Shown piece by piece: positions 26,455-40,545 of a DNA stretch of 64,000 nt. The translations under genes and the position numbers were made by a program. The stretch's first letter is position 1. Every line of letters starts with the position of its first letter. Below the pieces are notes generated by a model. It ran no database searches and was not told the DNA's origin. It was given only the letters and a program-made list of their open reading frames with translations. The DNA comes from Muscardinus avellanarius (taxonomy: Eukaryota; Chordata; Mammalia; Rodentia; Gliridae): NCBI GenBank assembly GCA_963383645.1, contig OY726576.1:9538102-9602101 (forward strand), given 5' to 3'.

Positions 26455-26645
26455 ATATATGCTTGTGCATGCCTATAATACTAGTACTTGGAAGATTGAG
26501 ACGGCAGGATTGCAGGTTCAAGGACAGCCTCAGCAACCTAGTGAGACCCTGTTTCATTAAGCAAAAGATCAAAGGGGTTGGGGATGTAGTTGGGAGGTGG
26601 AATGGCCTGGGTTCAATCTTCAATCCCCAGTAAAACACACACCCT
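26455..26645 (+). mobile_element. Diverged B1-ID SINE
   Basis: Forward dimer with GCCTATAATACTAGTACTTG and GGGGATGTAGTTGGGAGGTG; the ID half has a small TTCAATC duplication near its end. The tail runs into CA and AT repeats. Confidence 0.8.
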
Positions 26646-26850
26646 CACCCACACCCACACTCACTACAAATATATATATACATATATATAATATATATGA
26701 TAAAATATATATATTATCATTCTCTCCATATATATGTATATATTTGGAGATATGGTTATATATCTTATTATGGAGATATTTATATCTTATATATTTTCAT
26801 AATAAAGAATATATATGTGCAAATACATATATATGTATATTGTATTATAT
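26646..26850 (+). repeat. AT-rich simple repeat block
   Basis: About 200 nt of irregular TATATA motifs following the SINE tail; short frames rich in Tyr and Ile here are not genes. Confidence 0.85.
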
Positions 26851-27124
26851 ATAGTATCTATGTTTTTATGCCTTCAATTTTATAACAAATATAGATATTA
26901 TGGAAGTGTCTTTCTCATAAAAATAAAGACTGAATTTGTGGTTAAGCAATCAGATCAATCAATTTAACTAATACGTGGGCATATTTGAGGAACTAGTCAA
27001 AATAAAAATGGCAGAAAAAATTACAATGTAATATTGAACTTCCATACTTATTGCCTTATATAGATCAGAGGGTATTAAATACTTGGCTGAAAATTTGAAA
27101 ATTTGGTTTCTTATGCTTTTTCTC

Positions 27125-27200
27125 CCCTAGGGACAAGGACTGAATTTGGGCCTTGAGCATGCCAGGCAAAAGCTCTGCCACTGAGCCAACCTCTGGTTTC
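27125..27200 (-). mobile_element. Monomeric ID-type SINE
   Basis: Reverse ID unit: CTAGGGACAAGGACTGAATTT, CTTGAGCATGCCAGGCAAA and GCTCTGCCACTGAGCC. It abuts the L1 that follows. Confidence 0.75.
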
Positions 27201-27216
27201 TTAAAGAGCATCTTGG

Positions 27217-28288
27217 GAATGATGTGATTTTGTTTTTCTTTATTGCTGAGTAGAATTCCATTGTGTGTGTTTCCCATAATTTTGAAATCCATTCATCTGT
27301 TGATGGAGACCTAGGATGGTTCCATATTTCAGCTATTATGAATTGTGCTGCTATGAACATGGGTATGCATATGTTATTGTAGTTCTCTGATTTCAAACCC
27401 TTTGGAAAGATACCCAGGAATGGTAGAGCTGGATCATATGGTGGACCTATTCCCAGTTTTCTAAGGAATCTCCAAACTGATCTCCATAGTGGCTGAACTA
27501 GTTTGCACTCCCACCAAGAGTATAAGACAGTTCCTCTTTCCCCACATCCTTACTAGCATTTGTTGTTATTTGACTTCTTTATACTTGCCACTCTGATTAG
27601 GGTTAGATGGAATCTCAGTATAGTTTTGATTTGCATCTCCCTGATGGCCAATGATGTAGAACATCTTTTCATGTATCTATTGGCCATATGTATCTCTTCT
27701 TTTGTGAAGTGTTTATTTAATTCAGTTGCCCATTTCTTGGTTGGGTTATTGTTTTTCTAGTGTAGAGTCTTTTGAGCTCTTTGTATATTCTGGATATTAG
27801 CCCTCTATCAGAGTGGTGGCTGGTAGAGATCTTCTCTTATTCTGTAGGCTTTCTCTTTAGGGTTTTGATAGTTTCCTTTGATGAGAAGAAACTTTTTAGT
27901 TTGATGCCATCCCACTTGTTAATTCTTGCTTTAATTTCCTGTGCTTTGGAGATCTTGTTGAGAAATTTACTGCTTGTGCCTATATGTTGTAGTGTAGAGT
28001 CTATGCCCTCCTCTAATAGCTTCATAGTCTCTTGTCGAATTTCCGAGTCTTTAGAGAACATTATGTTAAGTGAGATCAGCCAAACATAGAAAGAGAAGGG
28101 ACATATGTTTTCTCTAATATGCCCAAACTAGGGAGGGATGCCAGAGGGACTCCAGATAATGGAAGTGAAACCTCAGCACAGCTAGAAAGGAAGAATAAGA
28201 GAGTAAGAGGGCTGAGGTTGATTAACCGGAGGAGCTAAATTTGAATATGTATAAAAATGTAAATGTAGCATGGTCAAGACAAAACAAA
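27217..28288 (+). mobile_element. L1 insertion with inverted 5' segment (twin-primed)
   Basis: The left part (27217 to about 28050) is the end of L1 ORF2 in reverse; its minus strand encodes the ...STDEWISKLW...YSAIKKNKI motif. The right part (about 28051-28288) is the adjacent L1 3' UTR in forward orientation, ending in an A-rich tail. A near-perfect TSD AAAGAGnATnTTGG flanks the whole unit at 27203-27216 and 28289-28302. This is the usual product of twin priming. Confidence 0.85.
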
Positions 28289-28365
28289 AAAGAGAATGTT
28301 GGTATTGGTACTTAGGTAAGACTTGAGTTTGCTTCTTTGCTAAACATTAATGTGCATCTTTTTTC

Positions 28366-28562
28366 TCTCTTTCTTTTTTTTTTATGGTACTGAGGGTCAA
28401 ACCCAGGGGTGTTCTACCCCTGAGTACAGCCCCAAACCTTCTAATTTTTTAAAATTTTGAAACAAGGTCTCAGTAAGCTTCTGAGGCTGGCCTCAAACCT
28501 ACAATCCTCCTGTCTCATTTTCTCAAGTACAGGAATTACAGGCTTGTGCCACTGTGTCTGAA
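28366..28562 (-). mobile_element. B1-ID SINE
   Basis: Reverse dimer with a CT-rich and poly-T tail, ID half GGGTCAAACCCAGGGG and a diverged B1 half. Confidence 0.85.
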
Positions 28563-29134
28563 TTTATGAGCAGTTTTGAAGTCACACAGTGAAAGGCGTT
28601 TCCTTGCAGATACATACCAGTCACTATATTAAAGCTAAACAAAAGGTTTATTGAATTGTACTTTATTGAAGTTTACTTATGGTTACCTAATGAATAAGAC
28701 ACAAAAAGGAAGTCATGAAAATATCCTAGAGTCAAACATCGAATGTCATGAATAGCAAACTCAAACAGAACAATTTATTACCACCTTTAAAAATATATTT
28801 CAAACTCTTAGTTACAAAAGGATCCAGCAATTTCTTAGTCCTACAAATAAATTTCAAAATCCTTATCCTTTTGACTATAAAATAACAGGTGACACTAGAA
28901 GATAATCTTGTCTAGCTTTCTTTGTTCAAATAAAAGCAGCAAACAAAGGACTGGGTAGAAAATAGCTCAACATCATTTTCTTGCTCGAGTTTTGGGTTAC
29001 AAAGCAAATGCTGTGACTGGAAAATATGATTTACTTTGGATAGATAATAGAAAATTTAGGGGAAATAATTATCTTGGTCCTATGTATAAATACCATTGCC
29101 TGTCCTCAGACCTCTTCAGACTTAGCTGTCCTAA

Positions 29135-29225
29135 ATTTTAGTGGTGCTTAATATGGACCAAGAAAGATTAAGAGTGCTCAAGAAATGTTGATTGACTGAG
29201 CAAGTGAATGAATAAAAGGATGCTA
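29135..29225. mobile_element. Probable L2 end fragment
   Basis: Contains GTGCTCAAGAAATGTTGATT followed by GAATGAATAAA, like the L2 3' end. Weak. Confidence 0.4.
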
Positions 29226-30039
29226 TCCTCCATCTCTAGAGTAGTAGCTCCACCTCCAACCTGTGGAAATGAATTTTGCTTAATGTTCTACTGCCAATGA
29301 ACCTTCCCAACAGGAAGACATCTCTCCACCTTCCTGCTCTCTGCACTTCCTCTGTATCTCTCAAAATCCTGCTGCTCAGAGCCCCCTGGTCTAGCAGCAT
29401 CAGCTGATTATCATAATTGATGTCACACTTAAAGAATGACTATTTGGTGCTGAAGTAAATATTAGCATCGATAATCTCACTTTATTTTTCAAACAAGGTG
29501 GTTACCATGGGTCCCTTTTTGTGTACCTGCCTTGGAGTTGAAATAGCCCTCGCGAGGTCTTTTGTAAATTGACTGCTTGCTTCCTAGATAACTGGACTTC
29601 TTCCATGTGGAGTGCGGAGAGCCGCTGAGCTGTCTCTGCTGTCCCCTGGGGTGACAGGAGGTACATCTCATATCCTAGTACGTGGTTGGCCCTCTGGCCA
29701 CATTCCAGGTATTGGTCTCCAAAGCCCCTATCCCACCCACACGATAGATGAGACTTTTGTGGAAATTGTATCAATCTAAATTCCTCTGTTCAGAGACCTC
29801 CAGGAGAAATTCTCCAGTAAAAAGTTGAGAAACAAATGTCTTGTGTTAATGACAAGATCACACCTACACATCTATATCAAACATCGCATCACGAATAGGA
29901 ATGAGTTTTAGGTGCTGGGAAAAATCAAAGAAAGTCTAAGGCCTAGATATCCTGTGTTCTAAAGAAAGTAGATGAAAACACTTAAGAAATTATAACTGAT
30001 ATACTATACTTCAACACACCAAGGAGAAAGTTAATACTT

Positions 30040-30770
30040 ACCCACCATATACCATTGGCCACAAGGATTTTTTTCTACATGCTTTGCAGATATTATTTGA
30101 TTCAGATTTACAACAGACATGCATATCGATATTTATAACCACACAATTCACAACTGTGAAACTATGGAATCAGCCAAGATGTTCATCAACAGATGAGTGG
30201 ATTACAGAACTATGGAATATGTACACAGTAGATTTTACTCAGCCATAAAGAAAAATATAATTATGTCATTTGCGGGGAAATGGATAGAACCGGAGAACAG
30301 TATGCGAAGTGAAATTAATCAGTCACATGAAGTAAAAAATAGGATGCTCTCTCTAATATGGGAAGCTGGGGAAAAAAGGGTGTTAGGAGGAACTCTACAT
30401 GAAGAAGGAGAAACAAAAAATGAAGAAATAAGGCAACCTAACTGAGCGGCATGTGAAGGGGGAAGAGGGAAGTTCCCTAATGTACATGACGTGCATTCAC
30501 AAACATGTCAAAGTCAATCACTAAGCCAACATACGAAGGAGGGAGGGGGAGAGAGTGGGTGGGAATTGGGGAAGGGCTACATGAGTGATGTGTGCGTGTA
30601 TGCCTCTACCATCCTGTACCTCATTAAGATGTATGACCACAACAAGAAATAAAAAAGAAAAAAAACCCCAAATTTACCACACATGGATCAAAAACTCATT
30701 TCCTCTCAGTTTTGAAGATGAGGTAATCAAGGCACAGAAAGTGAAGTGGACCCCAGCTTTGGACCTGTGA
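30040..30770 (+). mobile_element. MIR split by an L1
   Basis: MIR-like sequence at 30040-30123 (TGCTTTGCAGATATTATTTG) resumes at about 30673-30770 (TCAGTTTTGAAGATGAGGTA, then AAGGCACAGAAAGTGAAG). The L1 at 30124-30672 interrupts it. Confidence 0.55.
30124..30672 (+). mobile_element. L1 3' end (3' UTR type A), 5'-truncated
   Basis: Encodes the last part of ORF2 (in-frame remnants such as YSAIKKNIIMSF) followed by a 3' UTR with TGTGCGTGTATGCCTCTACC and an A-rich tail. Imperfect TSD (GATTTACAACAGACATG against ATTTACCACACATG) flanks it. Carries stops, so not coding. Confidence 0.8.
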
Positions 30771-30865
30771 GTGGAGCCATCGTTCTATGTTGCCTTTATA
30801 GTGGTTAAAGGTGATGCAGAGGATGTACAATCAACACTACATTATGTCAAGGGAAATAAAGGGTA

Positions 30866-31097
30866 TTTTTTTGTTTGTTTGTTATTTTGTTTTTGGTGGT
30901 ACTAGGGGTGGAATCCAGAGGCTTTCTACCTCCAGGCTACACTCCCAGATCTATTTTATATTTTATTTGGAAACAGGCTCTCACTAAGTTGCTGAGAGCC
31001 TCACTAAATAGCTGAGGCTGGCTTCAAACCTGCGCGATCCTCCTGTCTCAGCCTCCCAAGTGAGGGGATTACAAGGGTGCGCCACCACGCCTGACTA
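30866..31097 (-). mobile_element. B1-ID SINE
   Basis: Reverse dimer with a GTTT-rich tail, ID half TCCAGGCTACACTCCCAGA and a B1 head CACCACGCCTGAC. TSD roughly AATAAnGnTnTTTTT. Confidence 0.88.
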
Positions 31098-32451
31098 ATA
31101 AGGTTGTTTTTAAAAAGACCTGAATTGTGATTGCAGAATTCACACCTCATATGCTTATAAAATGGCACAAAATAGTTGTGTAAATGCTAAGAGACACCAT
31201 CTTCCATTCAAGTCAGACTGGCTCTAGGATCAGGGGGTTGTGCAATACCGACCTCCATGTTTCCCTCTGTACTTTCTATGCCAGCTAAGACTTCAGAGGA
31301 TGATGTACGGAGTGTCACATAGCAGCTGAAGCCTGGGCCATCAGCACCGTGACACAAAGAAAGCCAAAGGGTGAATCTGTCCTTTGGAGGCCTCATCGAT
31401 TTCACAAGAGCTTTCTGTTTTCCTAGTGTCACCGGCTAGTCATTTTTCGAAGTCATTCTGTATATTTGCCTTCACACTGTTAGCTTTACTTGGAGAAGTT
31501 TGGATTTCATGAGGCAAAGAGCAAGCTCTGTAGGCAAAAACATCTCCATGAAGTTGCCCCGGCTTAATGACAATGAGAAATAGAAGGTATATGCGGGAAG
31601 AAAGGGCATCATATTTAAGCTGGTTTGGAGGGACAGGCTAGGTGAGGCCACGAAACTTTTTAGGTTGGTCGCATCCTTTGACTGGCTTCCCTCCGCAGCA
31701 GCAATTGGATGATAACTAACAAAGGCGGAGTGTTTGACAAAGAAAAGGGAATTTATAAATTCCCTACTGATAACATGCTGAAAAATATTTAATTTTAAAA
31801 TTTGTAAATACATTCATTTTCTATTCATAGGATCAGTTCCAGAGAGAAGAATGCAATATGCCAAAAGATTTTTAATCTGCTTTTCTGATAATCATTATTA
31901 CTTGTGACTATAACTTGATATAGCTATTTTTCTTATTTTATACATTGCCTGCATATTAACTTGCAATTTGCTTCTTTTCAATAATTGGTCAAATGTATTT
32001 TGTGCTCCCTGACTATGGAATTCTAGGCAATAACAGCTTCTAATCATATTTTGGCATTTTGATTTATCCTTATTTAAAAATGTAAAATTTCATAATAACT
32101 TCTAGACAATTTAGAGCTGTCTCTCTGACCTGAATTTTTTTTGACTAATAATAATTTTTACAAACACTATGTTTTTCTTTTATCTGGATGGGAAAATTTC
32201 ATAATATTTCCCCAATTGGAAAATTCATCATCTGTAAACTGCTATAAGACAAGGGCCTTTCAGACTAAATATTGTCTTTGGTTGGGGAAATTTAGAAAAA
32301 AATCTATAGGGTATTTTATAAAAGTTCTTAGAGATTCTAAAGGACAACCTTTAAGTTAGTAATTACTTGTTTGAGAAAAATGCAGTCGGTCACTGGGCAA
32401 ATTTGAAGCAAAATAACAACAATAGTAATAATTAATAATAATACATGTTTA

Positions 32452-32564
32452 GGGGGGGTGGTGAGTTGGCCCGGACCACCCTCCCCCTCATGCCATTTTG
32501 GCATGGGGCTGCAACCATTTTCTGTATTTCTATCTTTTTAATAAACTTCTTTAAATCTTCAAAA
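32452..32564 (+). mobile_element. 113-bp retro-inserted RNA 3' end, source unknown
   Basis: Flanked by a perfect 18-bp direct repeat AATAATAATACATGTTTA at 32434-32451 and 32565-32582. The insert starts G-rich, has CATGCCATTTTGGCATGGGG (a self-complementary stretch) and an AATAAA signal at 32540-32545. It ends in a short A tail about 15 nt later. It is neither SINE nor L1. It may be the 3' end of an LTR-type or cellular transcript mobilised by L1. Confidence 0.75.
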
Positions 32565-32663
32565 AATAATAATACATGTTTAAATATTTTGTGCACGTAT
32601 AGACATAACAACAGAATAAATGATAAATAAAAGTTTCAAATTTAAGAAAAAAATCTACTTTGG

Positions 32664-32906
32664 ACTAGCTGTGCATGGTGGCACATACTTGTAATCCCAG
32701 AATTTTGGAGACTGAGACAGGAGGATCTCAGTTCTTGGATAGTCTCAGCTACTTAGTGAGGCTCTTTGCAAATCAATGAGATCCTGTTTCAAAATAAAAG
32801 AATAATTTTAAAAAATAGGGCTGGGGGGTGTAGCTGAGAGGTAGAATGCCCCTGTATTCCATCCCAAGTACCAAAAACAAAAACAAAAACAAAAAACAAA
32901 AAAAAT
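32664..32906 (+). mobile_element. B1-ID SINE, older type
   Basis: Forward dimer with an AAAAC-repeat tail. TSD ATCTACTTTGG at 32653-32663 and 32907-32917. It ends about 150 nt from the donor of exon E. Confidence 0.9.
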
Positions 32907-33019
32907 ATCTACTTTGGCCTAAACCACCAGAGATTCCAGACAGAAAGGAAAGCAGGAATACAAATGGCACAACTGGCCTTACACAGCCTTTGATGTCCCT
33001 AACTACTAATTCACAATTA

Positions 33020-34586
<1,567 letters not shown>

Positions 34587-34628
34587 TCAGCAAATGGTCA
34601 CTTCCCTCCCCAGTTCCTTCCCTCCCAG

Positions 34629-34629
34629 T

Positions 34630-34701
<72 letters not shown>
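34629..34701 (+). repeat. TTTC tetranucleotide microsatellite
   Basis: About 17 uninterrupted CTTT units, reading AAAG on the transcribed strand, about 65 nt upstream of the exon D acceptor. Not attached to a recognisable SINE. Confidence 0.95.
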
Positions 34702-35009
34702 GTCTCTCTCCTTATCATCTTTTCTTCCTCATCCCTCTTTTATCTTTTTCTTCCTTCTAGCAGTTCAGGGGAAACACTCAAAACACCTCTAAGGAGCCCA
34801 TCTGGACACTAACATTGGGGAAATCCTTACTTTCGGTTGCCTTGCTTATATTAATTTAACCATAAGAATTTTCACCTACTAAAGGGATGTTAAGGCAACT
34901 TCCTAAGTACATTTACTAAAATAAGCTAGACCTAGGAAGGACAGAGTCTGTTTAGTAAAACATTTTTAGTTTCTTTCTTTATTTTCTGGCTTGAATCTTG
35001 TTTTTAAAA

Positions 35010-35115
35010 AATTTGTGGTGAAGTCCACATAACATAAAATTTACCATGTTGCCTATTTTTAAGTGTACAGAATGATGGTAGCATAAAGTATATGCACATT
35101 GTATAGCTATTTATC
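35010..35115 (+). mobile_element. Old L1M-like fragment
   Basis: Resembles the ancient L1 segment with 'TTTACCATnTTnCC...TTTTTAAGTGTACAG' and a following CATTGTATAGC. Short and decayed. Confidence 0.45.
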
Positions 35116-35916
35116 AGGTTTTTGAATGGATATTTTTTAAAAGGATGACCTTGGAAACAGCCATTGTCTAATGAAAACAAATTCCAATTTGGGGTCATTT
35201 TTTTTTTTCAAACAATGTTCCTTCTAGTTTAAATAATCTAAGTTGTAAAACAGTTTTCCTAAGTAGGGCAGCGCCAGTCCTTATTCCTCACTGATTGCTC
35301 TTGGTCCCATTGTTTGGAAAATAAGTCAGGGATATAAAGGGCTACTTCTGTGGCTTGTGTTTTCTGTTTGGTTGGGCTGCCATGGAAACCGGAAGCATTT
35401 CTTCAAGCCTTTGTTAAAGCAAGGACATTTTTCATGTAGTTTTCTTATGTCAGATATGTGTTTACATAATTATTTTTACTTTCAAGCTCTTAAATCAAAG
35501 AAGACACTCTACTTTTTTTTAACCAGAGTCATATGTTTTAAAATGTATTTTTATAGAAATTTCAAAAACCATTGTTTGAAACTGTATACTGCTTACTAAT
35601 ATAAAAAAAAAACTGAGCTTTCCATTTGGCAGATAGCAGAAGACACATATTATGGAATGAATGAATGAAGAAATATTTTCTTTACTAAGTTCACTTATAG
35701 AGAGGGGAAGACATTTTGTAAAATACAATTTTGAGAAACCAAACAACACATTAATCATTTTACATAGATAATTTATACCATCAGATAGTTGTACAAAAGT
35801 TTTGAAATAATAAGCAAATCCAAGAACAATGGTGAATTATTATGGTTTATCTTTTTGATGTTTTGCTATTCATAAAATAGGGACAGGTACAACCTGTAGA
35901 AAGGTTTCCAAAATTG

Positions 35917-36056
35917 GATTGATTGATTGATTGATTGGTGCTGGGGATTGAACCCAGAGATTGAAAGAGTCTTACTAAATTGATGAGAGTCTCAGTACTT
36001 GCTGAGGCTGGCCTAGAACCTACTAAGATTGCAGGCCTGCATCACCATGCCCAGCT
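35917..36056 (-). mobile_element. B1-ID SINE with internal deletion
   Basis: Reverse copy with an ATTG-repeat tail, the ID start GGGGATTGAACCCAGAG, and a shortened B1 half ending CACCATGCCCAGC. About 70 nt shorter than the full dimer. Confidence 0.75.
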
Positions 36057-36157
36057 TCATTTGATTTATAAAAAGAATTCTGTTGGCTAGAGGATGATAT
36101 CCATTGTCTCAGTTAGATACACACATTTCTTCTTTTCTTTAATAGATTTTTTTACTT

Positions 36158-36381
36158 TAGTTTTTTTTTTTTTTTTTTTTTTGTAGTGCTGGAGATTAAC
36201 CAGAGGGTCTTGTGTGTGGTAAGCAAGTACTCTACCCCTGAGTACATATTCAGTTCTTTTTATGTTTTAGTTTGACACAGGATCTTGCTAAATTGCTGAG
36301 GCTGCCTTTGAGTTTGTGACCCTCCTTCCTCAGCCTCCAGAGAGGCTGGGATTACAGGCATTCACCGCCAGGCCTGGCTAA
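36158..36381 (-). mobile_element. Diverged B1-ID SINE with poly-T tail
   Basis: Reverse dimer; its ID half carries AAGCAAGTACTCTACCCCTGAG, closer to the ancestral ID sequence, and its B1 half has GGGATTACAGGC. Confidence 0.8.
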
Positions 36382-37600
36382 CACACCTTTTTAAATAGTT
36401 TTATTGATAAAGAGAAATGACCCTACCTACCTACCTTGACTATGAAACCCAGGAAGGAGAAAGACTTTAAAAGATTTGCGAAACACTCAGTGGTACGGCA
36501 GGTCAACTCAAGTGTATCCAGTGTTACTGGATTTTATGAACTCCGAGAGTGTTTTCCCATTCCTACTTCTGAACTGAGCTCGCCTCTCCTCCCCCAGACA
36601 CAGCAAGCACACGCACTGTTTGGTTGTTTCTAGGGACATCAGTGATCATCTTCTCTTGCGGACCTGTTTTTCTTCTTTCTTGTCTTAGTCCAGGATAATC
36701 TGGGAAGCCTCGCCTCTCTCTGGACTGGCTTTTGTCTTGCCTTTGCTCCCCCATCACACACTGCTTGTCTTAGATTTCAACACTCACTTAACCGTATTGT
36801 GCTCTTAGCCATACAATTACCCCTCTTCCTCTCTAACCTGCCAGGACGTGTGTTTTGCCTGTAAACTGCTCTAATTCCAGGGTGTCGCTCGTATTAAGTA
36901 CACATTAAATATTCACTGAGTAAATGAATATGATTTATGAGTCTAATGAAAATTGAGGGTGAAGACTTACATTTTTATAATTCCTACGGAGCATCAGATT
37001 GAACTAAAGTCATTTACATATAATTATAGACATAATTTCATAGACTATTATGCTTTACTAAGGTCCAACCATTGTTTATTCATCAGCTGTGAATTAGGAT
37101 TTTCTGTTAAAGTGAACAAATTAATGAGATAATTTGAATAAAAGAATATTTTCATTGTGCGTTCACTTGTACATAGCAAAAGAAAATATTTCAGCCCCGC
37201 TGATTTTCTCTATTTCATTTTTCTCTCGTTCAACTTAATGAAGACACCCCAAATCTTTGGCGTTAGTGGGTAAAAATGGGAGAGAAAATGTTTTATAGAA
37301 AATAGTTGAAATAAATGAACATCATTGAAAGCTAAAGTGGGAGGTTGCTGGGGAGGTGTGTAGAGAAGAGTTATGGACAATTTTCTATTCCTTACATTTT
37401 AAACAAGGCTGAATTTCACAAAGTTCATTCCCATACTTTATCCTCCTAAAAAGCAGTAAGGTAAGTACTCCTTTTAGTCTTATGACAATGGTTTGCATTT
37501 TCTCCTTCATACATTTCTAGATAAAAAAGGTAATTTTATGATGAATATAGACCCAACACCCCAAAATTGTGATACTGATTTACTGTATGAATAAATGAAA

Positions 37601-37797
37601 CGTTGGGCGTGGTGGCGCACGCTTGTAATCCCCGCGCTTGGGAGGCAGGGACAGGAGGATCGCACAGGTTCGAAGCCAGCCGCGCACGCTGGCTTAGGAG
37701 ACCCTGTTTCCAAATAAAAATGTAAAAATAGGTCTGGGAGTGTAGCCCGGAGGTAGAAGGGCTTCCAGGAACCCCAGTACCACCACACACACAAAAA
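37601..37797 (+). mobile_element. B1-ID SINE, short-linker subfamily
   Basis: Forward; contains the CGCACGCTGGCTTAGGAGAC junction and the GGGCTTCCAGGAACCCC 3' half. TSD ATGAATAnATG at 37587-37597 and 37798-37808. Confidence 0.92.
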
Positions 37798-38213
37798 ATG
37801 AATAGATGCTAATGAATAGAATCTACATGTAGGTTTTTCTTGCCAAGTCAGTGGGTTAATTTCTAGTAAATTCAGAAATTTAGCCTATTTTCAATATTTT
37901 GATCTCAAAACTATAAGTTAAAAGTTGAATTATCCAGAGTCCATGGAATAATTACAAATAAATCAGTCCTAATGTACTGAATACTTAATGTTGCTTTAAA
38001 ACTGAATTTTGATATCAGTGGTTTTAAGAATCACAATTGCAGGAACAATTAAGTTTCTATTTTATATTCAAGATGTAAGGCACAGCAAAAAGGCAATAAA
38101 CTATAGTTATACAAAGAGGTTCTTTTATAAATTTTATTTATAGAATTCCTCAGTAAAACATACAGTTGTCTTGAAATCTCAAGTAGTTTTCATTTGTATT
38201 ATATTAATGTCCA

Positions 38214-38418
38214 TCACAAGATGTGGTGGCTCACGCTTGTAATCCCCGCGCTTGGGAGGCTGAGACAGGAGGATCACACAGGTTCGAAGCCAGCCTCAGC
38301 TACTTAGTGAGGCTCTCAGCAACTTAGTGAGACCCTGATTCCAAATAGAGTATAAAATAGGTCTGGGAGTATAGCCTGGAGGTAGAAAAGCCCCTGGGTG
38401 CTCCATCCCCAGTACCAC

Positions 38419-38458
<40 letters not shown>

Positions 38459-38465
38459 AAATAAG
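38214..38465 (+). mobile_element. B1-ID SINE with AAAT-repeat tail
   Basis: Forward dimer of the longer type; the tail has expanded to about 12 AAAT units (38409-38463). The first few bases of the B1 head are missing or diverged. Confidence 0.88.
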
Positions 38466-39126
38466 AATATCCAGCAACTACAGTAAATTTTGCTATTTAA
38501 AACAAATCATGAACTCGCTCATCATCCTTATTAAAATTCCACCCCATAGGTCAATGTTAGGGCGTGACTGCAATATAATTCCAAATGTCACTGAGCTCTT
38601 TTTCAAGTTAATAAGCCTAAAATCAAGGGAATTTGGTACAAATAAATTATTTTCAGCTCTCAGCTTGTGGGTAGAGTGGTAATTTTCTGAGTATGTAAAG
38701 GTTTTCAAAGGTCTCATTGGAAAATATGTTTGGATTATTAATAGAAGGACAGTAATTGCTTTGTCTCTTTTTAGGCACAGCACTACTTTTTAACAATTAG
38801 GGTAACTGGAGACTGGCAACTCTAACCTCTAAAGGATTATCCTCTGAAGGGATGTGTTATTCCAACACTGCATGTAAGCCAGGATAGGAGTTCAAGTGCA
38901 TTAATTATCCCTAACAATGTGCACAAAGATAATGTTTAAAAAATCCCGACAGGATATCCACTGGGCTTCTGGTAATGTGTCTATTTACAGAACACAATTA
39001 CATCTAGTTTGAATGATAGCTGGCTATTAAATAGGCTCCCAGTGTATGCAGAACTATCAAACCATTCATGTATCCCCTTCCTTGTATGAAATGTTTAAAA
39101 TACCTCTTGTTAAAATAGCCAGAATT

Positions 39127-39310
39127 TGGGAGGCTGAGACAGGAGGATCGCACAGGTTCAAAGCCAGCCTCAGCTACTTAGTGAGGCTCTCAGAAACTTA
39201 GTGAGATTCTGTTTCCAGATAAAATATAAAATAGGTCTGTGAGTATAGCCTAGAGGTAGAAAAGCCCCTGGGTTCCACCCCTAGTACCCACCCCCCACAC
39301 ACACACACAC
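39127..39310 (+). mobile_element. 5'-truncated B1-ID SINE with CA tail
   Basis: Starts inside the B1 half at TGGGAGGCTGAGAC and ends in a CA run. Perfect TSD TAGCCAGAATT at 39116-39126 and 39311-39321 shows the truncation happened at insertion. Confidence 0.92.
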
Positions 39311-39957
39311 TAGCCAGAATTCTTTTTTTTTCTAATTAATGGATATTTTTTATATCTGCTTTCTGTAGATATGAAATTACCACTAGGCTTTAAAATACAG
39401 TTTTGAGGTACTATTGGCAGTTCACAGAAATATTTATTCACTGGCTCAGAAACTGTCTTTGGTTTTTAGATTTTTTTTTTAAAAAAAGCATTCTGAATCT
39501 ACCAGTCCTCCAAGAAAATTATACTTTACTATGAATAATGATCTTTCAAACTATGATGGAGGTTGATTATATTTTAAAAATATCTTCAGTTTGTTTTCAC
39601 AAAACTGTCATTACATTTAATTTGCTAAGGATAAATTTTTCCCAATTTAAACACAACTCCTGCTATTTGAATCTCATTTTCCTTCTAAAGTGTCTCTAGT
39701 TGATATTGGTCTGAAAGTTTGAACCTATAAAGACTCAATTTATGTTTATTGACTGAATTTTCAGAATCCAATTGTTTATAAAAATGTAATTTATAGAGAA
39801 TTGATTGATGGGTTTGGTTTTCTGGTTGGCTTTATTTTCTATTCTTTTTTTCTTTTCTAGATGTATAATATCAACTAAAATTTTGATCATTTTTAAAGAT
39901 ATTTTTCAGGAAAGGTAAGAAGGAATTTCCAGAATTAAAAATCTTTGTATGACTTTA

Positions 39958-40177
39958 TTTTAATTAATTTATTTTTTGGTGATACTGGGGGTGGAACTTA
40001 GGGGCTTTTCTACCTCTGGGCTATACTCCCAGACCTATTTTATACTTTATTTGGAAACAGGATGTCACTAAGTTGCTGAGAGCCTCACTAAGTAGCTGAG
40101 GCTGGCTTCGAACCTGTGCGATCCTCCTGTCTCAGCCTCCCAAGTGTTGGGATTGCAAGCGTGCACCAAGTCTGACC
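39958..40177 (-). mobile_element. B1-ID SINE
   Basis: Reverse dimer of the longer type. Near-perfect TSD TCTTTGnATGnCTTTAT at 39942-39957 and 40178-40194. Confidence 0.9.
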
Positions 40178-40469
40178 TCTTTGCATGTCTTTATAAACCC
40201 ATCTCTTAGTCTTTCTCTTTGTGATCGAATGAGTGGTCTTTTTTCAGTTTCTCAAACCCAGTCAATTCTTCCCAGGCTCAGCACACAATGTTTTCATTTT
40301 TTGAAAAGAACTTCCCTTATTCTCAATAGCAGCATTCCGATCTTCTTTTCTCTTGTTGTTGTTTTTTTTTTTTTTTATAGTACTTGTTCCAATTTACAAG
40401 TGCATTTGTTGATGTGTTTACTGACTAGTTTCCTGAGAAAACTCTTTGGTCCTTGAAACTCCAACTGTC

Positions 40470-40545
40470 ATGTTGTGTACTACTATATTCTCAAAGCCTG
40501 TGGGCAAGTAGGTAAGAGCTCAAGAAATGTTTGTTGGGTCTGTGG
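40470..40545. mobile_element. Probable L2 end fragment
   Basis: Contains GAGCTCAAGAAATGTTTGTT after a degenerate stretch, as at the L2 3' end. Weak. Confidence 0.4.

Noticed and set aside
27560..28089. Hydrophobic forward open frames that look like membrane proteins
   Set aside because: They are the antisense strand of the L1 ORF2 end inside the inverted L1.
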